DNA of 64,000 bases, taken from the NCBI RefSeq assembly GCF_025685415.1, contig NZ_JAGSYB010000001.1, positions 434,001-498,000 on the forward strand, in the 5' to 3' direction. This stretch comes from Terriglobus aquaticus. GTDB taxonomy: Bacteria; Acidobacteriota; Terriglobia; Terriglobales; Acidobacteriaceae. The position numbers and the translations under genes were made by a program. A model generated the notes under the pieces. That model saw nothing but the letters and a program-made list of their open reading frames with translations. It made no database searches and had not been told where the DNA came from. Shown here one piece after another: positions 25,606-36,092 of the stretch. The number at the start of each line of letters is the position of its first letter. Position 1 is the stretch's first letter.

Positions 25606-26976
25606 ATGCGACTCCGGCTGCTTACGGTAATGGCAACGTTAGCGAGCCTGCCTGTGTGCTTCGCCGCCGGAGCTCGCGACGCCGTTCCTGATCTCGCTGT
25701 CATGGTGGGAGCGTCTGCACCGCGTCCTTCTCCGGCCACACCTGCGTATCGCATTCCGCTGGACACCCTCGGCTACCGTCCTGTCACCGCGGCCATGCTT
25801 CTGCGCGAAGGCTTCGCGCACAACACGCTCGACTTCATCGACAACGACAATGTCCTGCTCACCTTCGCCGCGCACAAACTGGTTCCACGCGAACAGGACG
25901 ACCCCGAAGGCGACCAGGACCGCCTGATCGAAGCGATCGTCGTTCACCTGCCCGATGGCGCCGTGATCCGGCAGGCTGAGTGGCGCGTGCATGACCAGGC
26001 ACGCTACCTGTGGCCTCTCACCCACGGCCGCTTCATGCTTCGCATTCGCAACGAACTTTTCTTTGTTGATCCCATGCGGCCGCACGCCACCATGCACCGC
26101 CACAGCATGCTCAAGCCAGACGGCGAGCTTGCCGCCATACAAGTCAGTCCGGACGGTGCGACCGTGCTCATCCAGACCACGCCCAAGCGCCACATCGGTG
26201 ACGATCCGACTCAGCCGCTGGATCACCCGCCCGTGCAGGCGACCTTTTATCGCGTCTCCGACGACGACCATCCGCAACTTCTCGAATTTGCCAAGACTGA
26301 GATCAGCCGGCCAGTCGAGGTGCCCTTTACCTCGCGCGGTTTCCTCGACGTGGTCAAGGAAGATCGCCAGCACTGGGGGTTTGACTTCCACCCCTTCGCG
26401 GGCGGAAAGATCGAGTTGGCCGGCCTCACCTCGACCTGCCGGCCCGAGGCGCAGTGGGTCTCGGAATCCACCTTTGTCGCCACCGGCTGCCGCGGTATGG
26501 ACGACCGCCGTCTCCTCTCCGGATTCGATATGCTCGCGCAGGCCAACTGGGTCTTCACCACCGACGACCCGCCGCTCTGGTCCGCGCTCAGCACTGCCTC
26601 CGGCGACTCGGGTCGATTCGCCTTCCGCAATGCACAGGAACCGAGCATCTCGACGCAGGACGAGGATCACCCCGCCGACCACCATACCCAGACGGTGCGC
26701 GTGTATGAGTTCCAGGGCGGAGTCGAGCTTCTTCGGGTGCCTGTCACGCCGGCCCAGCGCGCCGGCCTCAACTTCGATCTATCACCTGACGGACAGCACG
26801 TTGCCGTCCTGCAGGACCGCACGCTCGAGGTGTACAACCTGCCTCCGCTTAGCCCCGAAAACCGCCGAGAACAGGCGCGGGAACAGCAAGCGTTGGAGAA
26901 GATCGCGGTCCCGCACGCTGCCAAGGTGCGGATCGGCATAGCACCCACGGCAGACAAAGCGCCAGCCAAGCCCTAA
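25606..26976 (+). CDS. Secreted protein with propeller-like repeats, unknown function
   Basis: 456 residues with a signal peptide (LLTVMATLASLPVCFAAGA). Recurring blade-like segments (FIDNDNVLLTFAAHK; HGRFMLRIRNELFFVDP; AAIQVSPDGATVLIQTT; NFDLSPDGQHVAVLQD) suggest a WD40/YncE-like beta-propeller. The C-terminus is a charged helix (ENRREQAREQQALEKIA). AGGGG just before the ATG supports the start. I recognise no enzyme motif. It converges with mreD, 12 nt apart, and is probably a lineage-typical exported protein. Confidence 0.72.
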   Translation: MRLRLLTVMATLASLPVCFAAGARDAVPDLAVMVGASAPRPSPATPAYRIPLDTLGYRPVTAAMLLREGFAHNTLDFIDNDNVLLTFAAHKLVPREQDDPEGDQDRLIEAIVVHLPDGAVIRQAEWRVHDQARYLWPLTHGRFMLRIRNELFFVDPMRPHATMHRHSMLKPDGELAAIQVSPDGATVLIQTTPKRHIGDDPTQPLDHPPVQATFYRVSDDDHPQLLEFAKTEISRPVEVPFTSRGFLDVVKEDRQHWGFDFHPFAGGKIELAGLTSTCRPEAQWVSESTFVATGCRGMDDRRLLSGFDMLAQANWVFTTDDPPLWSALSTASGDSGRFAFRNAQEPSISTQDEDHPADHHTQTVRVYEFQGGVELLRVPVTPAQRAGLNFDLSPDGQHVAVLQDRTLEVYNLPPLSPENRREQAREQQALEKIAVPHAAKVRIGIAPTADKAPAKP

Positions 26977-26988
26977 GCTTCGCCCTTG

Positions 26989-27522
26989 CTATAGGCCGGT
27001 CTCGTCCGTCCTCAAGCGGTCCAGAACGAAAAACAGCGGAATCGCCACCGCGGTGTTCAGCCCGGCACGCAACACTTCGTGTCCCCACCGGCCGCTGTAC
27101 TCCTGCACGCCCAGCATCACGCGCTCCAGCACAAACAGCATCGCCGACTGCGCCATCGACAGGCCAAACACCAGCAGGGCGCGCGTCAGCGAGTTCTCCA
27201 CATCCACCTTCAGCCCGACCGACGAAGCCGCAAATCCCACCAGCGTCTTCGCAACCCCATTCACGCCGATGTACTGATTGCTTAGAGTGTCCTGCAGCAG
27301 TCCAACAAAGGCGCCCATGAACGTTCCGCCGATCGCACTGCGTTGCGACAGCGAAAAGAAGATGACCACCAGCAGTGGCAGATCTATCAGGGCGCTTGCT
27401 GGCACCAGCTTCGGCAGGTACGCCGCGATCAGCAGCGTTACCAGCGGCACGCCGATCAGCACCAGCCACGGAAAGTGGTGCTCCTCCAGCTCCCGCCGGG
27501 TGGTAAAGCGTCGAACCCGCAC
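26989..27522 (-). CDS. mreD: Rod shape-determining protein MreD
   Basis: 177 residues with five to six transmembrane helices and little sequence conservation, as usual for MreD. GVLIGVPLVTLLIAAYLPK-type N-terminal helix, then GTFMGAFVGLLQDTLSNQYIGVNGVAKTLVGF, the pattern that defines the family. It links cytoplasmic MreB to the periplasmic elongation enzymes. It starts at GTG 27522, overlapping the mreC stop by 1 nt. Position after mreC confirms the call. Confidence 0.93.
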   Translation of the reverse strand: MRVRRFTTRRELEEHHFPWLVLIGVPLVTLLIAAYLPKLVPASALIDLPLLVVIFFSLSQRSAIGGTFMGAFVGLLQDTLSNQYIGVNGVAKTLVGFAASSVGLKVDVENSLTRALLVFGLSMAQSAMLFVLERVMLGVQEYSGRWGHEVLRAGLNTAVAIPLFFVLDRLRTDETGL

Positions 27523-28619
27523 TACCGCCCTCCCGGCTGCAGATCCGCAGCGTTTGGCGCCGAGCCCGGCGAGTAGCGGTCCGGGTGCAGCGCCGGCTTA
27601 GCGCTCACGTGGCCCGCAGCTTTGGCCTGTGCCTCGGTCATGGGCGGCGCGTTCTTCTCATCCTGCGCGTTCTTCTTGTCGGCTTCTTTCAGTCCCGGCA
27701 GTCGCTCCGCCACGATCTCCGATGCGCGGCGGTTTGCATCGTCCCCGTCCGACGCCGCAGACGCCGCCAGTTGCTGCGCCACATCCGTGATCACCAGCAC
27801 CTCTTCCAGGCGGTCCAGGTTTGCCGCTGTCTTCAGCGTGATGGTCGTGTACGGCTGGTGATCGGGATCCATCTGCACGGAATCCACAACACCCACATTC
27901 AGACCGCGCGGAAACACGCGGTCGCCGCCGCTGGTCACCACTGGCTCTCCTGGCTTGATCCGGTCGTCCGGCAACAGGGAAGTGATCCGCACCCTGCCGT
28001 TCGCCGAGCCGCGCAGCACGCCGCGGCTGCGCACGTTGGTCAGCAGCACGCCTGTTCCGCTGCTCACATCATTGATCAGCAGCAGTTGCGAGCTGTTCGG
28101 GTACACATCGCGCAGCTTGCCGACGATGCCGTCTGGCGTGATCACCGCCATGTCCGGTTGTAGGCCATCATTGCTGCCCTTGTTGAGGATCAGGATGCGC
28201 GAACGATCGCTGCCGCCGGTGCCGATCACCTGTGCCGCGACCGTCTTGCCCACATATTGTTCTTTGAATCCCAGCAGGCGCTGCAGCCGCTGTCCCTGCC
28301 GTGCGTCTTCCAGCATGCCCGCTTGCTGCAGCCGCAACTGATCGATCTGGTACTGCAGGTCGCGGTCATGCTGCCGCACGTGTCGCAGGTCCACATAGCC
28401 GTGCCACGCTTCGCGTACCGTGTGGCCCACGCGCCAGAAGCCTTTTTCCACGGGCACAATCGTCCACGCTTCCCATGCCCGCGCCAGCCGCACGTGGTGC
28501 CCGTCGGCACGTCCGCCGTAATCCGGCCGGTGCATCTGCGTGGCCAGCGCGATGAACTGCAGCAGCAGCACCGCGAACAGCGTAATCAGGCTCTTGTACC
28601 GCGCGAAAAAAGAGTCCAC
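27522..28619 (-). CDS. mreC: Rod shape-determining protein MreC
   Basis: 365 residues: one N-terminal signal-anchor helix (ITLFAVLLLQFIALATQM), a coiled coil at ~95-130, then the double beta-barrel periplasmic domain (VGKTVAAQVIGTGGSDRSRI; VITPDGIVGKLRDVYPNSSQ; VTSGGDRVFPRGLNVGVV). An extra acidic Lys/Ala-rich tail of about 80 residues follows the barrel, longer than in E. coli MreC. The GTG at 28619 has AGGA just upstream. It assembles with MreB, MreD, PBP2 and RodA. Confidence 0.95.
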   Translation of the reverse strand: MDSFFARYKSLITLFAVLLLQFIALATQMHRPDYGGRADGHHVRLARAWEAWTIVPVEKGFWRVGHTVREAWHGYVDLRHVRQHDRDLQYQIDQLRLQQAGMLEDARQGQRLQRLLGFKEQYVGKTVAAQVIGTGGSDRSRILILNKGSNDGLQPDMAVITPDGIVGKLRDVYPNSSQLLLINDVSSGTGVLLTNVRSRGVLRGSANGRVRITSLLPDDRIKPGEPVVTSGGDRVFPRGLNVGVVDSVQMDPDHQPYTTITLKTAANLDRLEEVLVITDVAQQLAASAASDGDDANRRASEIVAERLPGLKEADKKNAQDEKNAPPMTEAQAKAAGHVSAKPALHPDRYSPGSAPNAADLQPGGR

Positions 28620-28705
28620 GTCCTGCCAGTGCCTCAGATAGGTGAGTCAGGAGTCCACGCCAAAACGCCGCTGACCTGCTGACCCGCTGACTCGCTGGTT
28701 CGCTT

Positions 28706-29770
28706 CTAATCGATGCTGATCTTGCGCAGGAGGCCGAAGTCCGAGAGCATGCGTCCCGTTCCAAGCACCACCGACGCCAGAGGATCGTCCGCGATCGAAA
28801 CTGGCAGCCCCGTTTCCTCGCGGATGCGGCGATCCAGGTTCTTGATCAGTGCACCGCCGCCCGTCAGCACAATGCCACGGTCCGAGATGTCGGCCGAAAG
28901 CTCCGGCGGGGTCCGTTCCAGCGCTACGCGGATCGCGTTCATGATCGTCGCAATGCACTCGCTCAGCGCGTCGCGGATTTCCGAATCGTCGATCGTGATC
29001 GTCTTCGGCACGCCCTCGATGAGGTTGCGGCCCTTGATCTCCATCGTCAGAGGCTTGTCCAGCGGAAACGCCGAACCAATCTCAATCTTGATCTGCTCCG
29101 CCGTGCGCTCGCCGATCAGGAGGTTGTACTTGCGCTTCAGGTAGTTCATCACGGCTTCGTCCATCTGGTTGCCGGCCATGCGAACCGAGCGCGAGTACAC
29201 AATGCCCGCCAGCGAGATAACCGCGATGTCCGTGGTTCCACCGCCGATGTCCACGACCATGTTGCCGCCGGCTTCAGTGATCGGCAGGCCGGCGCCAATG
29301 GCTGCGACCATCGCCTGCTCGACTAGATACACTTCACTCGCCTTGGCGCGGTAGGCCGAATCCTCGACGGCGCGCTTTTCCACCTGCGTGATCTCGCTCG
29401 GCACGCCGATAATGATCCGCGGATGCACCAGCATCTTGCGGTTGTGCGCCTTCTGGATGAAGTAGTTCAGCATCTTCTCCGTCTGCTTGAAGTCGGCGAT
29501 TACGCCGTCCTTCATGGGACGGATGGCGACGATGTTGCCCGGCGTGCGGCCTACCATCTCCTTGGCCTCTTTGCCCACCGCCTCCACCTCTTTCGTCACG
29601 GTGTTGACCGCGATAATGGAGGGCTCATTCACCACCACGCCCTTGCCACTGGCAAACACGAGTGTGTTTGCCGTGCCCAGGTCGATGGCCAGGTCATTCG
29701 AAAAAATGGAAAAGAGAGAGCGCAGGCTGCGCGATCTGGAGTTGCGTCCCTTGTAGTCGTTCTGCGGCAT
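28706..29770 (-). CDS. mreB: Rod shape-determining actin homologue MreB
   Basis: 354-residue cytoplasmic actin fold that organises lateral wall synthesis. Key motifs are [12 protein letters not shown] (phosphate 1), [16 protein letters not shown] (phosphate 2) and [11 protein letters not shown] (adenosine loop). The ATG at 29770 gives the expected length with a short basic leader; the frame is open to 29986 but that stretch is the divergent promoter region. mreC starts 87 nt downstream. In many bacteria mrdA and rodA follow; here they lie 10 kb away. Confidence 0.97.
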   Translation of the reverse strand: MPQNDYKGRNSRSRSLRSLFSIFSNDLAIDLGTANTLVFASGKGVVVNEPSIIAVNTVTKEVEAVGKEAKEMVGRTPGNIVAIRPMKDGVIADFKQTEKMLNYFIQKAHNRKMLVHPRIIIGVPSEITQVEKRAVEDSAYRAKASEVYLVEQAMVAAIGAGLPITEAGGNMVVDIGGGTTDIAVISLAGIVYSRSVRMAGNQMDEAVMNYLKRKYNLLIGERTAEQIKIEIGSAFPLDKPLTMEIKGRNLIEGVPKTITIDDSEIRDALSECIATIMNAIRVALERTPPELSADISDRGIVLTGGGALIKNLDRRIREETGLPVSIADDPLASVVLGTGRMLSDFGLLRKISID

Positions 29771-29985
29771 TCTCTTGGGCTGATCCTGGATGGGGCGTTC
29801 CTTTGATTCTAGCCCCATGGAACACACCGCACCGTCCCTCGCCCAACTTGGCACTTCATCAGGCGGGACAGCCTTGCCGTCCTGCAGCGCGAAACTGCTG
29901 TTCCGGTGCGCCAAACGCGCTCGCTCTGCGGCAGCGCCTCTCCCCCGCGCCGCGCTACCATGAAGATCGAGGTTACGAATTACCA
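29771..29985. promoter_or_regulatory. Divergent promoter region between mreB and ald
   Basis: 215 bp between divergent start codons. It must drive mreBCD to the left and alanine dehydrogenase to the right. I could not pick a convincing -35/-10 pair or operator by eye. Confidence 0.5.
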
Positions 29986-31098
29986 ATGATTGTTGGCGTT
30001 CCCAAAGAGATCAAGGATCACGAGAGCCGGGTCGGCATCACTCCCGCGGGCGTGCGCGCCCTGACTGAGGCCGGTCACAAAGTGCTCGTTCAGACCGGCG
30101 CGGGCGACCTGTCCGCCTTTCCCGACGATGATTACCAGAGCGCCGGCGCTGAAATCGTCGGCACCGCCTTTGACACCTGGCGCCTCGCCGACATGGTCGT
30201 CAAGGTGAAAGAGCCCACCGAAAAGGAATACGGCTTCTTCCGCGACGGGCTCACCCTGTTCACCTACCTGCACCTGGCGCCGCTGCCCGCGCTGACCGAC
30301 GCCCTGATGAACAAGGGCGTCACGGGCATCGCGTATGAAACCGTGCGCGACGCCGCCGGCACTCTGCCGCTGCTCACGCCCATGAGCGAGGTCGCCGGCC
30401 GCCTCAGCGTCCAGATGGGCGCTGCCTACCTGCAAAAGGAACACGGCGGACGAGGCGTCTTGCTGGGCGGCGTTCCCGGCACCCTGCCGGGCTCCGTCGT
30501 TATCCTTGGCGGCGGCATCGTCGGCACCAACGCGGCGAAGATGGCGCTCGGTCTTGGCGCGCGCGTCACCATGATCGACCTCAACCTGAACCGCCTTCGC
30601 GAGATCGACGACATCTTTTCCGGTCGCGTCCTCACCCTGGCGTCGAACAGCTATAACATCGCCAAAGCTGCCGAAGAAGCCGACCTGCTCGTCGGCGGTG
30701 TCCTCATCCCCGGCCACGCCGCGCCCAAGCTCGTTACTGCAGCCATGGTCAAGAACATGAAGAAGGGTGCCGTCATCGTGGACGTCGCCATCGACCAGGG
30801 CGGCTGCATCGAGACCGCGCATCCGACCACGCACTCCGATCCCTCCTATGTGGTCGACGGCGTTGTGCACTACTGCGTCACCAACATGCCCGCGGCGGTG
30901 CCGAACACCTCGACGCTGGCTCTGACCAACGCCACGTTCCCCTATGTTCTGCGCATCGCGAGCCAGGGCGCGGAGCAGGCAATCCGGAGTAATCCAGGCC
31001 TTGCAGAAGGCGTCAATACGTACAAGCAGAACTTGACCTACGCCGCCGTGGCAGAGTCACAGTCCCGCGACTGGAAGCCCGTCGCGGAGCTACTCTAA
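29986..31098 (+). CDS. ald: Alanine dehydrogenase
   Basis: 370 residues. Catalyses reversible NAD-dependent deamination of L-alanine to pyruvate and ammonium. N-terminal [20 protein letters not shown] with the pyruvate-binding Arg and Lys, LTYLHLAPL-type segment ([16 protein letters not shown]), the Rossmann loop [17 protein letters not shown] and [12 protein letters not shown] are all diagnostic. Divergent from mreB. A role in the L-alanine balance that feeds peptidoglycan is plausible, but nitrogen catabolism is equally likely. Confidence 0.97.
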   Translation: MIVGVPKEIKDHESRVGITPAGVRALTEAGHKVLVQTGAGDLSAFPDDDYQSAGAEIVGTAFDTWRLADMVVKVKEPTEKEYGFFRDGLTLFTYLHLAPLPALTDALMNKGVTGIAYETVRDAAGTLPLLTPMSEVAGRLSVQMGAAYLQKEHGGRGVLLGGVPGTLPGSVVILGGGIVGTNAAKMALGLGARVTMIDLNLNRLREIDDIFSGRVLTLASNSYNIAKAAEEADLLVGGVLIPGHAAPKLVTAAMVKNMKKGAVIVDVAIDQGGCIETAHPTTHSDPSYVVDGVVHYCVTNMPAAVPNTSTLALTNATFPYVLRIASQGAEQAIRSNPGLAEGVNTYKQNLTYAAVAESQSRDWKPVAELL

Positions 31099-31126
31099 AC
31101 CGCGAGACTGCGTACCGATCGATAGT

Positions 31127-31186
31127 GTCATCCTGAGCGGAGCGAAGGAGATGCTTTCTGCCCGCAGCAGCACCTCTGCTGCGGGC
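31127..31186. repeat. REP-like intergenic repeat with adjoining hairpin
   Basis: The segment at 31127-31153 (GTCATCCTGAGCGGAGCGAAGGAG core) matches a dispersed intergenic repeat that I recall from several phyla, including Acidobacteriota and Chloroflexota; its read-through translations give the familiar SFAPLRMT and LLRSAQDD peptides. It is followed at 31160-31186 by an 11-bp perfect hairpin (GCCCGCAGCAG / CTGCTGCGGGC, 5-nt loop) without a T-run. It sits between ald and ntrY. Copy number elsewhere in the genome cannot be seen. Confidence 0.6.
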
Positions 31187-31224
31187 CTCCGCACCAGCCC
31201 ATCGCACCCGGAGGCGACGGCACA

Positions 31225-33591
31225 GTGGAAAGCAGAAAGCAACGCGACATCATCCTGCTGGCCGTTGGCGCCACGGTCCTGTCGCTCCTCATCGCCGCGC
31301 TCAACGCCTTTCGCCTTCCGTTCCTGAACCCCTCCACCGCCGGCGAAATCCTCGCCTTCTCCACCGTCACGGTGGTCGCGTTTCTCCTGTTTCTCGTCTC
31401 GCTCGTTCTGCTTGTCCGCAACACGCTGCGCATCGCTGCGGAGGGCCGCAGCCGCGTCCTGGGTGCCCGCCTGCGCACCCGCATGGTCTGGGGCGCTCTG
31501 CTCATTTCGTTGCTGCCCATCACCGCCATGTTTGCCTTCAGCTATCAGCTCATGAACCGCGCCGTAGAGCGCTGGTTCTCGCAGCCGGCAGCAGCTCTTC
31601 GCGCGGAAAGCGCCAGCCTCGCGCAGAACCTCTCGCTCTACGTCACGGCGAACGCCCGCGCTGAGGCCGCCAGCATCGCCGTGGATTTCTCGAACGACGC
31701 CAAGGCAAAGGACAGTGCAAAGCTCTTCGCCGATGACCTCCAGTCGCACGAGGCCACGCTCCAGGGTGGCTTCGTCGTCCTGTACCAGGACGGCGTTCCC
31801 GCCACTCACTTCCGCACGCCCGTCAGCGACGACGCAACCGTCACGCTGGAGCAGGCTGAGGTAGCCTCCACCGCGGGAGCGCTGGACAGCCACGCTCGCG
31901 CGACGCCCCGCTCCGGCCCGTTGCGCACCGTGCTCTGGCAACTTGCGCAGGGTGGGGAAGACGGCATGCTCAGCATCAACGGCACCGACTACCTGGTCGG
32001 CTCCGCCTGGCACACGCCGCGCTCGCTCATCGTCGTCGCATTGCCGCTGCCGGCCGGTCTCAACGAGAGCATGCAGCGCCTGCGTCGCGACGGCAATCAG
32101 TACTGGATCCTCTTCCGCCAGCGCAAACAGATTCGCCTTACCTACATGCTGCTCATGCTCATGATCAGCACCCTCGCGCTCTTCTGCGCTTCATGGCTCG
32201 CGCTCCAGCTCTCTCGCCAGATCACGCGCCCGGTTGAGGCGCTTGCCGAAGCTATGACCGCGCTCGCCCACGGCGATTACGGCCGGCGCGTCGACGCCGC
32301 TACGACCGAGGAACTCGGGGAACTCGTCACGATTTACAACACCATGGCCGGCGAGCTGCAAAACAGCCGTCGCCTCGTCGAACGTTCGACCCAGCAGGTC
32401 GTCGACGCCAACGCCGCGCTCGAATACCGTCGCCGCGAGCTCGAGACGATGCTCCAAACGATCCCCAACGGCGTCGTCATGCTCGATCCCGAACGCCGCA
32501 TCCGCCTCGCCAATCGCGCCTTCGGCGAAATGCTCGATCCGGGCGGCCAGCGCGTCTTCGTTGGCGAAACGCTGCGCGACGTCCTTCCTGCCGACAACAT
32601 CGACCCCGTCGAGCGGCTTTTGCAGCGCTGCCATCGCATGAGCTCCGCCTCTGCCGAGATGGAGATGCGCGCACCATCGGGCACACTCAACATCGCCGTG
32701 ACCGCAGCCCTGCTGGAACCCGGCGGCACATCCGAACGCACCGCCATCGGCTACGTCGTCGTTCTTGAAAACGCCACCGAGCTCCTCCGCGCGCAAAAGC
32801 AGTCCGCGTGGAAAGAAGTCGCGCGCCGGGTCGCGCACGAGATCAAGAATCCGCTCACGCCCATTTCGCTTTCTGCGGAACAGATTCGTCGCCACATCGG
32901 CCGCATCGCCGACCTGCTCGCTACCAACAATCTCGAGTCACCCTCAATCGCCACGATCCAGCGTTCGAGCGAGGTCATCAGCGGCTCCGTCGAAAGCATG
33001 CGCTCGCTGGTCGACCAATTCTCATCGCTTGCCGAGTTTCCTCACGCCCGCCCGCGCCCGGCCGACCTGAACACCATCGTGGACAACTCGCTCGCCATGT
33101 TCGCCGGCCGCCTTCACGGCATCTCCGTCATCAGCGATCTCAGCCCTTCACTCCCGCTTGTTCTCGCCGATCCCGAAGCCCTGAAACGTGCCCTGTCCAA
33201 CCTGGTCGACAACGCGGCCGAGGCGATGAATCAAAGCCTGCTGCGCGAGATCCGCATCACCACCGCCTTGAGTCGAACGGCCGAACACATGGTCGAACTC
33301 ATCGTGGCGGACACCGGCCCCGGTGTGACCGACGAGATGCGCGAGCGCCTCTTCCTGCCATACTTCTCCACCAAGCAGCGCGGCAGCGGCCTTGGCCTCA
33401 CCATCGCGGCCAAAATCGTGGCTGACCACCAGGGCACGATTCGCGTCGAAAAGAACCAGCCCTCCGGCGCGCGGTTCGTCATCGAGCTTCCCATCGCGTC
33501 GCAGGGGATCGAAGCCTCAGCCGATCCCGCATCGTCCCAGGTTGCCGAAGCTTCCTTCCCTGCATCCACCACCGACGAGGTACACGCATGA
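31225..33591 (+). CDS. ntrY: Sensor histidine kinase NtrY-like
   Basis: 788 residues. Several N-terminal transmembrane helices (LLAVGATVLSLLIAALNAF; TVVAFLLFLVSLVLLV; GALLISLLPITAMFAF) precede a large extracytoplasmic loop, another helix near 315, a HAMP region (TRPVEALAEAMTALAHGDY), a PAS domain (LETMLQTIPNGVVMLDPE), then HisKA with phospho-His ~538 (RRVAHEIKNPLTPIS) and HATPase (LVDNAAEAMNQ; GSGLGLTIA). The start GTG at 31225 has GGAGG upstream. It shares ATGA with ntrX. NtrY kinases sense nitrogen or redox/envelope state in other phyla; the signal here is unknown. Confidence 0.94.
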   Translation: MESRKQRDIILLAVGATVLSLLIAALNAFRLPFLNPSTAGEILAFSTVTVVAFLLFLVSLVLLVRNTLRIAAEGRSRVLGARLRTRMVWGALLISLLPITAMFAFSYQLMNRAVERWFSQPAAALRAESASLAQNLSLYVTANARAEAASIAVDFSNDAKAKDSAKLFADDLQSHEATLQGGFVVLYQDGVPATHFRTPVSDDATVTLEQAEVASTAGALDSHARATPRSGPLRTVLWQLAQGGEDGMLSINGTDYLVGSAWHTPRSLIVVALPLPAGLNESMQRLRRDGNQYWILFRQRKQIRLTYMLLMLMISTLALFCASWLALQLSRQITRPVEALAEAMTALAHGDYGRRVDAATTEELGELVTIYNTMAGELQNSRRLVERSTQQVVDANAALEYRRRELETMLQTIPNGVVMLDPERRIRLANRAFGEMLDPGGQRVFVGETLRDVLPADNIDPVERLLQRCHRMSSASAEMEMRAPSGTLNIAVTAALLEPGGTSERTAIGYVVVLENATELLRAQKQSAWKEVARRVAHEIKNPLTPISLSAEQIRRHIGRIADLLATNNLESPSIATIQRSSEVISGSVESMRSLVDQFSSLAEFPHARPRPADLNTIVDNSLAMFAGRLHGISVISDLSPSLPLVLADPEALKRALSNLVDNAAEAMNQSLLREIRITTALSRTAEHMVELIVADTGPGVTDEMRERLFLPYFSTKQRGSGLGLTIAAKIVADHQGTIRVEKNQPSGARFVIELPIASQGIEASADPASSQVAEASFPASTTDEVHA

Positions 33592-34982
33592 AGCACGTCC
33601 TCGTTGTGGACGACGAAGCCGACATCCGCTCGCTGCTGGAAGAGATCCTGCGCGACGAGGGCTACATCGTCACCACCAGCGGCTCCGCGGTCGAGGCGAT
33701 GGAACTCATCCGCGACGCCGAGTACGACGCCGTCCTGCTCGACATATGGCTGCCGGATGGCGACGGCCTCGATGTCCTCGGCAAGGTGCGCGACCTGAAC
33801 CTGCCATCGCCTCCGGAGATCATCATGATCTCCGGCCACGGCACCATCGAATCCGCCGTGCGCGCTACCAAGCTCGGCGCCTACGACTTCCTCGAAAAGC
33901 CCCTCTCGCTGGAACGCACGCTGCTCATGCTCAAGAACGCGATCGAGGCGCGACAGCTTCGCCGCGACAACCGCGAACTGCAGCAGCAGCTCGCGCAAAC
34001 CGCATACGTCACCGGCGAGAGCGTTCCCATGAAGGCGCTGCGTCAGCAGATTCGCCTCATGGCACCCACCAACGGCCGGGTGCTCATCTTCGGCGAATCC
34101 GGCACCGGCAAAGAGCGCATCGCCCGCACCATGCACGCGCAGAGCCAGCGCGCCGACCGCGTCTTCGTCGAACTAAATTGTGCAGCCATCCCGGAAAACC
34201 ACATCGAAAGCGAGCTCTTCGGCCATCGCCACGGGGCTGTGGACGGCGGCGCCCACGAGAAGCGCGGTACCTTCGAACGCGCTGACGGCGGCACACTCTT
34301 TCTCGACGAAGTCGGCGACATGAGCCTGAAGACGCAGGCCAAGGTGCTGCGCGCTCTGGACGAGCAGCGTTTCTACCCCGTCGGCGCGCATAATCCCGTC
34401 CACGTGGACGTGCGCGTCATCGCCGCAACCAACAAGAACCTGGACGACGAGATCGCCCGCGGCAACTTTCGCGAAGACCTCTTCTACCGCCTCAACGTCA
34501 TCCCGTTCTACGTTCCGCCGCTGCGCGACCGCATCGAAGATCTCCCGCTCCTCGCCCATGAGTTCCTGCAGGAGTTCGGCCGCCAATACGGCCGGCCGCG
34601 TGTCGAGATCGCGTCCGATGCCGTCGCAGCCCTGCAGAACTATCGCTGGCCCGGCAACGTTCGCGAGCTGCGCAACGTGATCGAGCGCGTGCTCATCCTG
34701 AATCCCAAAGCCAATCGGATCGAGCGCAAACACCTGCCCACGCTGGCTCATCGCGAACTCCGCACCGACGGCGTGCCCGCGGCAGACGGCTCACGCGGCA
34801 GCAGTCTCGCGGAGGGCTCGCGCACGCTGGTCGAAGCCCGCGAAGCCTACGAGCGCGATTACATCCTGAAAAAGCTCGACGACTGCCACGGCAACGTCAG
34901 CCGCGCCGCGGAAGCACTCGGCCTGGAACGCTCGCACCTCTACCGCAAGATGAAAGCTCTCGGCGTGCCCATCCGGGAGTAG
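33588..34982 (+). CDS. ntrX: NtrX-like response regulator with AAA+ domain and Fis-type HTH
   Basis: 464 residues. Receiver domain with phospho-Asp52 ([12 protein letters not shown]), AAA+ domain with Walker A GESGTGKE (169) and Walker [12 protein letters not shown]-finger region, and a Fis-type DNA-binding helix-turn-helix at the end ([20 protein letters not shown]). The sigma-54-contacting GAFTGA loop is replaced by GAVDGG at 216-221, so classical sigma-54 activation is doubtful. ATP-binding motifs are intact. Translationally coupled to ntrY. Target genes are unknown. Confidence 0.94.
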   Translation: MKHVLVVDDEADIRSLLEEILRDEGYIVTTSGSAVEAMELIRDAEYDAVLLDIWLPDGDGLDVLGKVRDLNLPSPPEIIMISGHGTIESAVRATKLGAYDFLEKPLSLERTLLMLKNAIEARQLRRDNRELQQQLAQTAYVTGESVPMKALRQQIRLMAPTNGRVLIFGESGTGKERIARTMHAQSQRADRVFVELNCAAIPENHIESELFGHRHGAVDGGAHEKRGTFERADGGTLFLDEVGDMSLKTQAKVLRALDEQRFYPVGAHNPVHVDVRVIAATNKNLDDEIARGNFREDLFYRLNVIPFYVPPLRDRIEDLPLLAHEFLQEFGRQYGRPRVEIASDAVAALQNYRWPGNVRELRNVIERVLILNPKANRIERKHLPTLAHRELRTDGVPAADGSRGSSLAEGSRTLVEAREAYERDYILKKLDDCHGNVSRAAEALGLERSHLYRKMKALGVPIRE

Positions 34983-34988
34983 CTGGAC

Positions 34989-36053
<1,065 letters not shown>

Positions 36054-36092
36054 GCTCTGTTCAGTCTACGTGGCCGGCATGGCGGCAGCAGC

